Both the position numbers and the translations under genes were made by a program. Under the pieces are notes generated by a model. It did not search any database. It was not told the DNA's origin and worked only from the letters and a program-made list of their open reading frames with translations. Below, piece after piece: positions 1 through 5,906 of a stretch of 7,944 bases of DNA (positions are counted from its first letter, which is position 1; each line of letters starts with the position of its first letter). Source of the stretch: Bacteroidaceae bacterium (GTDB taxonomy: Bacteria; Bacteroidota; Bacteroidia; Bacteroidales; Bacteroidaceae); the NCBI GenBank assembly GCA_017466065.1, contig JAFTUV010000043.1, forward strand, positions 1 through 7,944, given 5' to 3'.

Positions 1-63
1 ATAAACTTCGTCTATGCTTCACGCGACCATTGGCTGCAAAACTCGCCGATAACAAACGTTGTG

Positions 64-139
64 TTGTCATTTCGAACGTATGTGAGAAATCTATAACCAT
101 TGTTACATAAGATCTCTCACGCAAGGTTCGAGATGACAA
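64..139. repeat. REP-like imperfect palindrome of the Bacteroidetes GTCATTTCGA type
   Basis: The left arm TTGTCATTTCGAAC (64-77) pairs with GTTCGAGATGACAA (126-139) with a single G-T wobble. A second arm TGTGAGAAATCT (81-92) pairs with AGATCTCTCACG (110-121) with one wobble and one mismatch. The central 93-109 carries a small TAAC/GTTA hairpin. The arm resembles, from memory, a widespread intergenic element of the form GTCATTTCGAGCG...GAGAAATCT found in many Bacteroidetes genomes, here as two inverted copies. It sits outside genes, beyond the terminator of the lipoprotein gene, as REP/BIME-like elements usually do. The structure is directly visible; the family assignment is from memory. Confidence 0.65.
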
Positions 140-178
140 GCAACAGCAGAAGCGTACTCCTTGACAGGGCATTATAAG

Positions 179-211
179 AATAAATCCCGGCTGTAACCGG
201 GATTTATTTTT
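179..211 (-). terminator. Terminator hairpin after the lipoprotein gene (probably bidirectional)
   Basis: A perfect 12-bp stem, AATAAATCCCGG (179-190) with CCGGGATTTATT (197-208), closes a six-base CTGTAA loop. The A/T-rich base of the stem supplies a U-rich end in both directions, and TTT follows on the plus strand at 209-211. It begins only eight bases past the lipoprotein stop codon, so it most likely ends that minus-strand transcript. It could also stop plus-strand transcription coming from outside the window. Confidence 0.8.
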
Positions 212-216
212 ATAGT

Positions 217-1242
217 TTATGGGCACACAGGGCGCACTGAAAATCCGTAGGTGCGGAGTTCTTGGTGGGAGCAGGTTAATGGGGATGAGCGACGGAAATA
301 TAGACCGATAGCGCGAGCTTCATCACTAATAACCAACGAGTTTGACCAATAGTAGCCGCGTTGGCCTGCTATGTTAATATTTTCATAATGGATGTATCCC
401 GCAGCCGGCAGGAAGATGCTGTTTCCATTGGGGCCGGTTACGCGGTAGCCGTTAACGCCGTTAAGGGTGGTCCACTCCCAAGTGCAGTTTTCTAAAAGTT
501 CTTGTTGCTCTTCATAAGTGGGCATACGCCAACTGCCTCCCCATTTGACGGAGGCTACATCATCGCTTGCTTCAAGTGGGGTTTTGTTGTCAGGAATGCG
601 TCCTTCAATGTTGAAGGTGCAATATTTTGTCACATAGACATCGTTGTAATATTTATAGGTATCCCAGTCGTAGTTACTTTTTTCATTTGTTTCCCCCCAA
701 GCATAGTAGCCGCCATACTCCCACGGATTCTCTGCTCCCACATTGTAGCTTGCCCATTTTACAGAAAGCCCAATTTCGACAGCTTCGCCAGGGAATTTAA
801 ATTTATAAATTTCTGAAACGCTACCATCAGAGTATTCACTTTTTATTGTAATAGTATTGCTGTTTTGTATTAATTTAATCGCAATTATATAGTAGATTGT
901 TTCTGCGCGTGTATTGTCGGCGTTGGCGTTAACCTCATAGTATCCGTTTACCCCCTCTGCGCCAATGTAGAATTTATTACATTCTTGCGTTGATCTTATG
1001 CGTAAAATATTATTTTCGAATGTTACATCTTCTAACTTTACACTACTTGTGCTTTCTGGCATCGCATTTTCTATGTATATTGCTCCTTCTATCTTAAAGT
1101 ATTGATTTTCTTCTTTGGAAGCAAGTAGTCTGGCAAGAGCAGCATAATCGGCGTCGTCACTATCACCACAGGCTATGAACGAAAATGCGGCCATTGTTGC
1201 AAAAAGCATAGGCAACCAGCTGTAAATGAGTAACTTTTTCAT
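217..1242 (-). CDS. Putative surface lipoprotein with C-terminal FISUMP (Fib_succ_major) domain
   Basis: This 341-residue protein begins with a lipoprotein signal: a basic MKK, a hydrophobic stretch to about residue 22, and a lipobox FIAC with the lipidated Cys at 25. The residues after Cys are GDSDDAD; such an acidic patch resembles the lipoprotein export signal that sends Bacteroidetes lipoproteins to the cell surface (inference). Residues 35-150 look like a beta-rich, possibly Ig-like region I cannot name. Residues 155-341 match the FISUMP pattern common in Bacteroidales: GLSVKWASYNVGA, YYAWGET, WGGSWRMPT, GYRVTGPNGNSIFLPAAGY, YYWSNS and a closing FSVRPV. The biochemical role of this domain is not established. 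The gene stands alone, with a -7 box upstream and a terminator downstream. The domain call is secure; the function is unknown. Confidence 0.85.
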   Translation of the reverse strand: MKKLLIYSWLPMLFATMAAFSFIACGDSDDADYAALARLLASKEENQYFKIEGAIYIENAMPESTSSVKLEDVTFENNILRIRSTQECNKFYIGAEGVNGYYEVNANADNTRAETIYYIIAIKLIQNSNTITIKSEYSDGSVSEIYKFKFPGEAVEIGLSVKWASYNVGAENPWEYGGYYAWGETNEKSNYDWDTYKYYNDVYVTKYCTFNIEGRIPDNKTPLEASDDVASVKWGGSWRMPTYEEQQELLENCTWEWTTLNGVNGYRVTGPNGNSIFLPAAGYIHYENINIAGQRGYYWSNSLVISDEARAIGLYFRRSSPLTCSHQELRTYGFSVRPVCP

Positions 1243-1282
1243 TGCAATATTTTTTATGTTGATAAATATAAAATTCTTTCTA

Positions 1283-1290
1283 CAAATGTA
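1283..1290 (-). promoter_or_regulatory. Probable -7 box for the lipoprotein gene
   Basis: On the minus strand this reads TACATTTG, a perfect match to the Bacteroidetes -7 consensus TAnnTTTG. It lies about 40 bases before the lipoprotein start codon. No clear TTTG -33 box is present at the usual spacing, so the promoter may be weak or activator-dependent. Confidence 0.5.
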
Positions 1291-1315
1291 AACTAAAAGA
1301 TTGAGTAATTACCCC

Positions 1316-1343
1316 CCCATTGTTAAATTGTGTTAACAATGGG
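1316..1343. other. Perfect inverted repeat upstream of the lipoprotein promoter
   Basis: CCCATTGTTAA (1316-1326) and TTAACAATGGG (1333-1343) form a perfect 11-bp inverted repeat around ATTGTG. A run of seven C (1312-1318) overlaps its left edge, and CTTTT follows on the plus strand. It lies some 25-50 bases upstream of the lipoprotein -7 box. It could be an operator, or a terminator for plus-strand or readthrough transcription; no plus-strand gene precedes it here. The repeat is seen directly; its role is undecided. Confidence 0.5.
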
Positions 1344-1380
1344 CTTTTGTGCTTCCTTCCCGCGCGAACATATTATATAT

Positions 1381-1419
1381 AACACAATCGGCTCACTTTT
1401 AAAGTGAGCCGATTGTGTT
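1381..1419 (-). terminator. Terminator hairpin of rpmH
   Basis: Two perfect 19-base arms (1381-1399 and 1401-1419) flank a single central base; allowing for the loop, about 17 pairs can form. The stem core is GGCTCAC/GTGAGCC with A/T-rich ends, so on the minus strand it ends in GUGUUAUAUAU. It lies about 45 bases past the rpmH stop codon and is the obvious end of that transcript. Confidence 0.75.
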
Positions 1420-1463
1420 GCAAATTATATGCTTGTGTGCAATGTGTTACCATTGCGCGGAAA

Positions 1464-1625
1464 TTATCTCTTCTTTCCGTTGTACTCGTCCGATACTGTA
1501 AGTTTCTTGCGTCCTTTTGCACGACGTGACGCCAATACGCGACGGCCGTTCTTTGTGGCCATTCTTTCACGGAAGCCGTGTTTGTTCTTTCTCTTTCTGT
1601 TAGAGGGTTGGAATGTTCTTTTCAT
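1464..1625 (-). CDS. rpmH: 50S ribosomal protein bL34
   Basis: The minus strand encodes a 53-residue, very basic protein beginning [20 protein letters not shown] and ending DEYNGKKR. This is the classic bL34 pattern: an N-terminal KRTFQPS(N/K)RKR, then HGFR.RM.TK.GR.VL..RR.KGRK. bL34 is a component of the large ribosomal subunit that binds 23S rRNA. Length is slightly above the 44-46 residues of the E. coli type because of a C-terminal extension, which is usual in Bacteroidetes. Longer open frames overlap it on both strands, and it is easily missed for its small size. It has its own strong promoter about 50 bases upstream and a terminator downstream. The rnpA and dnaA genes that neighbour rpmH in many bacteria are not here. 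Confidence 0.96.
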   Translation of the reverse strand: MKRTFQPSNRKRKNKHGFRERMATKNGRRVLASRRAKGRKKLTVSDEYNGKKR

Positions 1626-1681
1626 CGTCTTATATATTTTAATGTTTTTATTCTAAATAAGTATTTGCGCTATTCAGCGTG

Positions 1682-1712
1682 CAAAATTAGTTCTTTTTTT
1701 TTATTTGGCAAA
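1682..1712 (-). promoter_or_regulatory. Promoter of rpmH
   Basis: On the minus strand TTTG (1712-1709) is followed after 19 bases by TAATTTTG (1689-1682). This is a complete match to the Bacteroidetes -33/-7 promoter (TTTG, about 19-20 bases, TAnnTTTG). The predicted transcript starts near 1675, giving an A/T-rich leader of about 50 bases before the rpmH ATG, with no Shine-Dalgarno site. Confidence 0.8.
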
Positions 1713-1798
1713 GATTTTGATGCTCATTTTTCTTTTTTTAATGAATAAAAAGCGAAAATTCGAAAAATGGCACAATTTCTCTTTCTGCGGTTGGTTAT

Positions 1799-1838
1799 AA
1801 ACACATAGCGGAGTCTTACAGGACTCCGCTATGTGTTT
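1799..1838 (-). terminator. Terminator of the ilvA-ridA operon
   Basis: AAACACATAGCGGAGTC (1799-1815) and its exact complement (1822-1838) form a 17-bp stem with a six-base loop. On the minus strand it begins 17 bases past the ridA stop codon and ends in GUGUUUAUAA. On the minus strand the loop reads CTGTAA. Confidence 0.85.
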
Positions 1839-1855
1839 GTTGTGTGTGCTGTTTC

Positions 1856-2230
1856 TTAAATTTCGGCAATAACCTCAACCTCTACAAGTACATCTTTGGG
1901 AAGTTGTTTCACTGCAACGCAAGAGCGTGCGGGTTTCTCGGTGAAGTATTGTGCATACACGGCGTTGAAGGCTGCAAAGTCTTCCATATTTTTAAGAAAG
2001 CAGGTTGTTTTTACTGCTTTCTCGAATGTGGTACCTGCTGCTTCCAACACTGCTGCGAGGTTTTTCATAACTTGTGTGGCTTGTGCTTCAATGCCTATGG
2101 CTTCAACTTCGCCTGTTGCGGGGTTGATGGGTACTTGTCCCGAAGTGAAGAGCATATTGCCACATACGATTGCCTGTGAGTAGGGACCGATGGCTGCGGG
2201 TGCGTTGTCGGTGTGAATTTTTTTAATCAT
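1856..2230 (-). CDS. ridA: RidA family reactive intermediate/imine deaminase
   Basis: This 124-residue protein is a full-length member of the RidA (YjgF/YER057c/UK114) family, which works as a cytosolic homotrimer. It hydrolyses reactive enamines/imines such as 2-aminoacrylate and 2-aminocrotonate to 2-ketoacids and ammonia, protecting PLP enzymes. Signature parts are visible: NAPAAIGPYSQA near the N-terminus with Tyr17, TSGQVPINP, and PARSCVAVKQLPKD with Arg102, which matches the carboxylate-binding Arg105 of E. coli RidA. Glu117 matches E. coli Glu120. These are the residues expected of an active RidA rather than the non-deaminating subfamilies. The start lies 6 bases after the threonine dehydratase stop, so the two are almost certainly co-transcribed. 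This is meaningful because that enzyme produces the RidA substrate. Confidence 0.95.
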   Translation of the reverse strand: MIKKIHTDNAPAAIGPYSQAIVCGNMLFTSGQVPINPATGEVEAIGIEAQATQVMKNLAAVLEAAGTTFEKAVKTTCFLKNMEDFAAFNAVYAQYFTEKPARSCVAVKQLPKDVLVEVEVIAEI

Positions 2231-2236
2231 AATGTA

Positions 2237-3442
2237 TTAGAATTTATTGTTCTCCAATTTTAATCCTGCTTTTATCAGTGCATTCTTTATCTGCTCTATC
2301 TGCTCGAAATTGCGTGTCTCCATATTGACGCGAAGGAAGCAACCGTTGATGTCCATACTTGCGTTGGCGCGCTCGTGGTGAACCGAAATTACGTTGCCGC
2401 CATTCTCGGCAATAATCTTCGAGATTAGGAGAAGCTGTCCGGGCTTGTCGAGAAGTTCTATTGTGAGTGCGTATGAGCGTCCCGATGTGAGCAAGCCGCG
2501 CTTGATTACACGGTCGAGGATGGTTACGTCGATATTTCCACCCGATACGAGGCACACCACATTCTTGCCTTCGATGGGTACTTTGTTGAACATTGCTGCT
2601 GCCACGGCAACCGCGCCGGCACCTTCGGCAATGAGTTTCTGATGCTCGATCATAGAAAGAATGGCCGATGATACTTCGTCGTCGGTGACGGTGACTATTT
2701 TATCGACATATTTGCTGCAAAGGTTAAAGGTGTTCTGCCCGGGCTCTTTCACTGCAATGCCGTCGGCTATTGTGGAAACGCCTGCCAAACGCTCTATCTT
2801 TTTGTTCTTTATTGAGTTGAACATACTGGGAGCGCCGCTCGACTGTACGCCATATACCTTTACGTTGGGGTTGAGCGATTTTATTGCAAATGCAACACCC
2901 GAAATGAGGCCGCCACCGCCGATGGGAACGATTACTACATCTACATCTTTGAGCTGGTCGAGCAGTTCGAGGCCGATGGTTCCTTGGCCGGCGATTACAT
3001 CCTCGTCGTCGAAGGGGTGGATGAATGTGTAGCCATTTTCATCGCGCAGTTGAAGTGCTTTTTGGTAGGCATCGTCGTAAACGCCTTCGACGAGGCATAT
3101 TTCGGCACCATACTTCTTTGTGGCTTCTACCTTGGAGATTGGGGCGCAGTCGGGGAGGCAGATGGTCGATTTTATGCCGTTCTTGGTGGCTGCAAGGGCT
3201 ACTCCCTGTGCGTGGTTACCGGCCGAGCAGGCGATTACTCCTTTCGCCTTCTCTTCGGCCGACAACTGCGAGATTTTGTAATAGGAGCCTCTCACTTTGA
3301 ACGAACCTGTAAGTTGCAGGTTCTCGGGTTTAAGATATACTGTCGCCGTTGAACTTATTTGAGGAGCGTGAATGAGGTCGGTTCTGCGAATCACGTCCTT
3401 TAACACATACGATGCGTGGTATATTTTGTCGAGTGTTAACAT
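2237..3442 (-). CDS. ilvA: Threonine ammonia-lyase (dehydratase), short form with one ACT domain
   Basis: This 401-residue PLP enzyme converts threonine (and often serine) to 2-ketobutyrate (or pyruvate) plus ammonia; in anabolic use this is the first step of isoleucine synthesis. The PLP lysine is Lys49 in GSFKVRG. SAGNHAQG (73-80), the phosphate-binding GGGG (175-178) and SGGN (300-303) follow in the fold-type II order. Residues about 325-400 form a single ACT-like domain (ALTIELLDKPGQL..), so feedback or effector control is likely. At 401 residues it is the short type, between catabolic TdcB (about 330) and the long E. coli IlvA (514, with a larger regulatory region). Biosynthetic and catabolic roles cannot be told apart from sequence. 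It is the first gene of a two-gene operon with ridA, preceded by a TAAATTTG -7 box. Confidence 0.95.
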   Translation of the reverse strand: MLTLDKIYHASYVLKDVIRRTDLIHAPQISSTATVYLKPENLQLTGSFKVRGSYYKISQLSAEEKAKGVIACSAGNHAQGVALAATKNGIKSTICLPDCAPISKVEATKKYGAEICLVEGVYDDAYQKALQLRDENGYTFIHPFDDEDVIAGQGTIGLELLDQLKDVDVVIVPIGGGGLISGVAFAIKSLNPNVKVYGVQSSGAPSMFNSIKNKKIERLAGVSTIADGIAVKEPGQNTFNLCSKYVDKIVTVTDDEVSSAILSMIEHQKLIAEGAGAVAVAAAMFNKVPIEGKNVVCLVSGGNIDVTILDRVIKRGLLTSGRSYALTIELLDKPGQLLLISKIIAENGGNVISVHHERANASMDINGCFLRVNMETRNFEQIEQIKNALIKAGLKLENNKF

Positions 3443-3469
3443 AGGTGTATTTTTTTAATTTGTTTTGCG

Positions 3470-3477
3470 CAAATTTA
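3470..3477 (-). promoter_or_regulatory. Probable -7 box for the ilvA-ridA operon
   Basis: The minus strand reads TAAATTTG, a perfect TAnnTTTG match, 27 bases before the ilvA ATG. At the expected -33 position there is only a weak T-rich match. No riboswitch or leader-peptide attenuator fits in the short leader. Confidence 0.5.
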
Positions 3478-3538
3478 CAATCATTTTCCATTTTTCCTAA
3501 AAAATAGTGCATTTATTTTTGAATTAAATGGTGTTGTA

Positions 3539-3779
3539 TGGTCATCTTGCTTTCTGTTGAGCCTGTTGCTATCGTTAAAATCTATTATACTAATCGGAAT
3601 ACTTTATAAGGTGTCGCTTGGTGAGCTTGCACAAGGGTAGTGATTGGCGTTCCTTTGCTGCTGTGTGTATGGTGTGCGGAATCGGGCTCACTGTGTCGAT
3701 TTTTATTGCCGACCTTTCCTATGCTTCGTTGCCGGGCATCTTCTTGCTTAATAGTTATTTGCCGAGGGAAAATAAGTGA
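3539..3779 (+). pseudogene. nhaA: Decayed 3' remnant of an NhaA-type Na+/H+ antiporter gene
   Basis: Two adjacent plus-strand frames together read like the C-terminal part of NhaA. The first (3539-3637) is hydrophobic and ends SLGELAQG before a TAG at 3638. The second continues from 3639 as SDWRSFAAVCMVCGIGLT, then VSIFIADLSY, to a TGA at 3777-3779. NhaA proteins have a region like LPEG..W(K/R)..GV..L.GIGFTMS(I/L)FIA.LAF in their last two helices; E. coli NhaA has CGIGFTMSIFIASLAF. Removing one G from the GGG at 3635-3637 would join the frames as ELAQGSDWRSF. The rest of the roughly 390-residue protein is missing, and the tail after DLSY is shortened. Upstream in the first frame no other NhaA region is convincing. 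It is a relic, not a working gene. A coincidental small membrane ORF is the alternative. Confidence 0.7.
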
Positions 3780-3785
3780 CTGATG

Positions 3786-3800
3786 GGCTCAATGTGAGCC
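3786..3800. other. Small hairpin after the nhaA remnant
   Basis: GGCTCA (3786-3791) and TGAGCC (3795-3800) can form a 6-bp stem with a three-base loop, seven bases past the stop of the nhaA remnant. There is no T-run. It may be a residue of the antiporter's old terminator. It shares GTGAGCCGAT (3794-3803) with the rpmH terminator (1404-1413). Confidence 0.3.
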
Positions 3801-3827
3801 GATAGACTCTGTGAACCTGTAAACAAT

Positions 3828-3859
3828 AAATACAGCGACGAAAACTCGTCGCTGTATTT
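3828..3859 (-). terminator. Terminator of the tRNA-Arg gene
   Basis: AAATACAGCGACGA (3828-3841) pairs perfectly with TCGTCGCTGTATTT (3846-3859), a 14-bp stem with a four-base loop. On the minus strand it starts one base past the tRNA 3' end and finishes in GUAUUUAUUGUUU, a good factor-independent terminator. Confidence 0.88.
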
Positions 3860-3860
3860 G

Positions 3861-3934
<74 letters not shown>

Positions 3935-3973
3935 TACCTCTGTTATGCAAGGGTGTTACCCACTTTGCGGGTG

Positions 3974-4004
3974 CAAAGATAGTGCGTTTATCGGTTCGGG
4001 CAAA
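3974..4004 (-). promoter_or_regulatory. Promoter of tRNA-Arg
   Basis: On the minus strand TTTG (4004-4001) and TATCTTTG (3981-3974) are separated by 19 bases, a full Bacteroidetes promoter match. The expected start near 3967 leaves a leader of roughly 30 bases before the mature 5' end at 3934, to be removed by RNase P. Confidence 0.8.
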
Positions 4005-4036
4005 AAAAATGGTGAGTTTTTTGTGCAAAAAGTTTA

Positions 4037-4064
4037 GGAATGAGTATAGGCCTTCTTTCGTTCC
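4037..4064 (-). terminator. Possible weak terminator of the Crp/Fnr-type regulator
   Basis: GGAATGA (4037-4043) and TCGTTCC (4058-4064) can pair over seven positions with one G-T wobble, leaving a 14-base loop containing AGGCCT. On the minus strand CUAAACUUUUUG follows. The position, three bases past the regulator stop codon, is right, but the large loop makes it marginal. Confidence 0.35.
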
Positions 4065-4066
4065 CT

Positions 4067-4732
4067 TTATTTTATATAAGGTAACAGTTCTTTGAATTCG
4101 GGTATTTCAATCTCTTTTCTGTTCAGTGTTACAAGCCCTTTATTTTGCAGATTGTTGAGCGCGCGGGAGATATTCAGGCGTGTTTCGCACAGAATTTCGG
4201 CGAGGCGTTCCATTTTTATGTTCAGGCGTTTGTGCCCGTGGGTAGTTTCGCAACGTTGGGCGATGAACGCTATAATGCGCCCTTCGATGCTTGTGGGGGT
4301 TAGCTCCCAAATGTGATTTTCTGTCACTTGTACTTTGCGACTGATGAGATTTATCAGGTTTATGGTAAAAATGTTGTGCTTTGAGAATTCGCTGAAAAAG
4401 TAGTTCTTGTCTATCGACAGTATGGTACAACTGCCTTTTGTGGTGTATTTTTTCTTGTATGTTGTGTTGTAGCCGAACATAGAGTAGGGCTCTATGGCGT
4501 ATGGGGCTTTGTGCTCTTCGATTATGGAGCAGGTGCCCGGAGTGTCGGTGGCCGTCGATTCTATTTCCCCTTTGGTGACAATGATGAAGCGGTCGCACTC
4601 GTCGCCTTTGTTGCGCAGTGTTTCCTGATAGCCATAGTCGATAAATTCGAGCTTCACTTTATCGAGTATTGCGGTAATGTCGTCTTTGCCCATTCCCTGA
4701 AAGTAGGGCAAGCAGAGTAGATTTTCGTACAT
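4067..4732 (-). CDS. Crp/Fnr family transcriptional regulator
   Basis: With the ATG start at 4732 the protein has 221 residues, typical of the family. A GTG ten codons upstream (4762) is also in frame, but ATG directly before YENLLCLPYF is the more natural start. Residues about 10-130 form the cyclic-nucleotide-binding-like beta roll (KGDECDRFIIVTKGE, IEPYSMFGY). A dimerisation helix follows (about 119-140). The C-terminal winged helix-turn-helix spans about 145-215, with SIEGRIIAFIAQR and recognition region MERLAEILCETRLNISRALN. The GE..........RSA-type phosphate-binding cassette of cAMP-responsive Crp is not evident, and the N-terminal cysteine cluster of Fnr is absent, so the effector is unknown. 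It is transcribed divergently from miaA; targets cannot be inferred. A TACTTTTT sequence at 4778-4771 is a possible weak -7 box. Confidence 0.9.
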   Translation of the reverse strand: MYENLLCLPYFQGMGKDDITAILDKVKLEFIDYGYQETLRNKGDECDRFIIVTKGEIESTATDTPGTCSIIEEHKAPYAIEPYSMFGYNTTYKKKYTTKGSCTILSIDKNYFFSEFSKHNIFTINLINLISRKVQVTENHIWELTPTSIEGRIIAFIAQRCETTHGHKRLNIKMERLAEILCETRLNISRALNNLQNKGLVTLNRKEIEIPEFKELLPYIK

Positions 4733-4892
4733 TATTAAATAACTTTCTCTATATAACTTCACGATTGAAGAAAAAGTATAAATACTTTCTGTTTTTTGTA
4801 TTTTTTTAACTTAAAAAGAGGGTGAGTGTTAATATTTGTACGCCTTGTGCGGGGTGCGTGCCTTGTGCCGTTGAAATTATTGTTTGATTTAT

Positions 4893-4928
4893 TTTGCTAT
4901 TGTGCCGAAGGTTGCGTAACTTCGCAAC
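4893..4928 (+). promoter_or_regulatory. Probable promoter of the miaA operon with overlapping inverted repeat
   Basis: TTTG (4893-4896) is followed after 20 bases by TAACTTCG (4917-4924), one base from the TAnnTTTG consensus. GTTGCG (4911-4916) and CGCAAC (4923-4928) form a perfect 6-bp inverted repeat whose centre is the first six bases of the -7 box. It lies about 50 bases before the chosen miaA start. The repeat could be an operator or chance. Confidence 0.5.
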
Positions 4929-4973
4929 GTGTTATATATATAATGGTATATTATACCTTGTTTGTATTTGCCG

Positions 4974-5906
4974 ATGGGTGACGGAGGTTATAAATATGAT
5001 ATGCTGGCCATTGTGGGCCCTACTGCTTGCGGCAAGACTGCGCTTGCGGTGGACTTGGCTCTGGCTCTTGAAGGCGAGATTATCAGTGCCGACAGCCGTC
5101 AGGTGTATCGCGGAATGGATATTGGCACGGGCAAAGACTTGGGCGAATATGTGCGCGAGGGCAGGGCAGTGCCTGTGCATCTTGTGGATATAGTGGATGC
5201 GGGCGAAAAGTATAATCTGTTCGAGTTTCAGCGCGATTTTCTTGTTGCTTACGAGGATATAAAGGCGCGGGGAGCGTTTCCTGTGTTGTGCGGCGGTAGC
5301 GGTATGTATGTGGAGTCGGTGTTGAAGGGGTATAGGCTTATTCCGGTGCCCGAGAATGCGGAATTGCGTGCTTCGCTCGAAGATAAAAGCCTCGAAGAAC
5401 TTGCCGCTATCCTTGCGACATACAAACAGTTGCATAATAATACCGACACAGACACGAAGAAACGCGCGATACGCGCCATTGAGATTGAAGAATATTATGC
5501 TGCCTGTCCGGTGGAGGAACGCTCCTTCCCGGCGATACGCACCCTGACGGTGGGCGTGGGGGTGAGTCGCGAACTGCGCCGCGAGAGAATTTCGGCCCGT
5601 TTGAGGGCTCGCCTTGTAGAGGGCCTTGTCGAGGAGGTGGAGTCTCTGCTTGCCTCGGGTGTTACGGCCGAGCAGCTCATATACTATGGGCTTGAATATA
5701 AGTTCGTGACACTCTACGTTACAAGGCAACTTTCGTACGACGAAATGCTGCAAAGGCTCGAAATTGCCATACATCAGTTTGCCAAGCGTCAGATGACTTG
5801 GTTCAGGGGAATGGAGAAGCGTGGAACTGCGGTGCATTGGGTCGATGGCTCGTTGCCGCGCGAGGAACAGGTGAGGATTATAAAAAATATGCTTTATGCC
5901 GAATAA
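4974..5906 (+). CDS. miaA: tRNA dimethylallyltransferase
   Basis: MiaA transfers a dimethylallyl group from DMAPP to N6 of A37 in tRNAs that read codons starting with U. Counting from the ATG at 4974 (310 residues, close to the family's usual length), the P-loop is GPTACGKT (15-22). The signature SADSRQVYRGMDIGTGK (38-54) contains the general-base Asp40, and GGSGMY (107-112) matches the GG(T/S)G.Y motif. The C-terminal FAKRQMTWFRGMEKRG is the tRNA-contact region. GLEYKFVT, where most MiaA proteins have a G(Y/L)(R/K)(Q/E)-type motif, suggests the second MiaA type often seen beside a more standard copy in Bacteroidetes (from memory). In-frame starts at TTG 4962 and ATG 5001 are possible; 4974 keeps the short lead before the P-loop strand. 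The end overlaps the next gene by 11 bases, suggesting translational coupling. Confidence 0.95.
   Translation: MGDGGYKYDMLAIVGPTACGKTALAVDLALALEGEIISADSRQVYRGMDIGTGKDLGEYVREGRAVPVHLVDIVDAGEKYNLFEFQRDFLVAYEDIKARGAFPVLCGGSGMYVESVLKGYRLIPVPENAELRASLEDKSLEELAAILATYKQLHNNTDTDTKKRAIRAIEIEEYYAACPVEERSFPAIRTLTVGVGVSRELRRERISARLRARLVEGLVEEVESLLASGVTAEQLIYYGLEYKFVTLYVTRQLSYDEMLQRLEIAIHQFAKRQMTWFRGMEKRGTAVHWVDGSLPREEQVRIIKNMLYAE

Noticed and set aside
1..96. Open plus-strand frame entering from the left edge and ending in TAA at 94-96
   Set aside because: About 31 codons with no recognisable motif, running through the REP-like palindrome arm. Probably non-coding intergenic sequence.
1373..1656. Open frames of 65 (minus) and 75 (plus) codons around 1373-1656
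   Set aside because: Both overlap rpmH in other frames. The 53-codon bL34 frame at 1464-1625 is the real gene, with its own promoter and terminator.
1844..3352. Several plus-strand frames of 80-125 codons across ridA and ilvA
   Set aside because: They are shadows of the two minus-strand enzyme genes and contain no motif; their Cys/Phe-rich or Ser/Pro-rich composition follows from the opposite-strand codons.
4067..4732. Regulator as a cAMP-type Crp or oxygen-sensing Fnr
   Set aside because: The Crp phosphate-binding cassette is not evident and the Fnr N-terminal cysteine cluster is absent, so only the superfamily assignment is supported.
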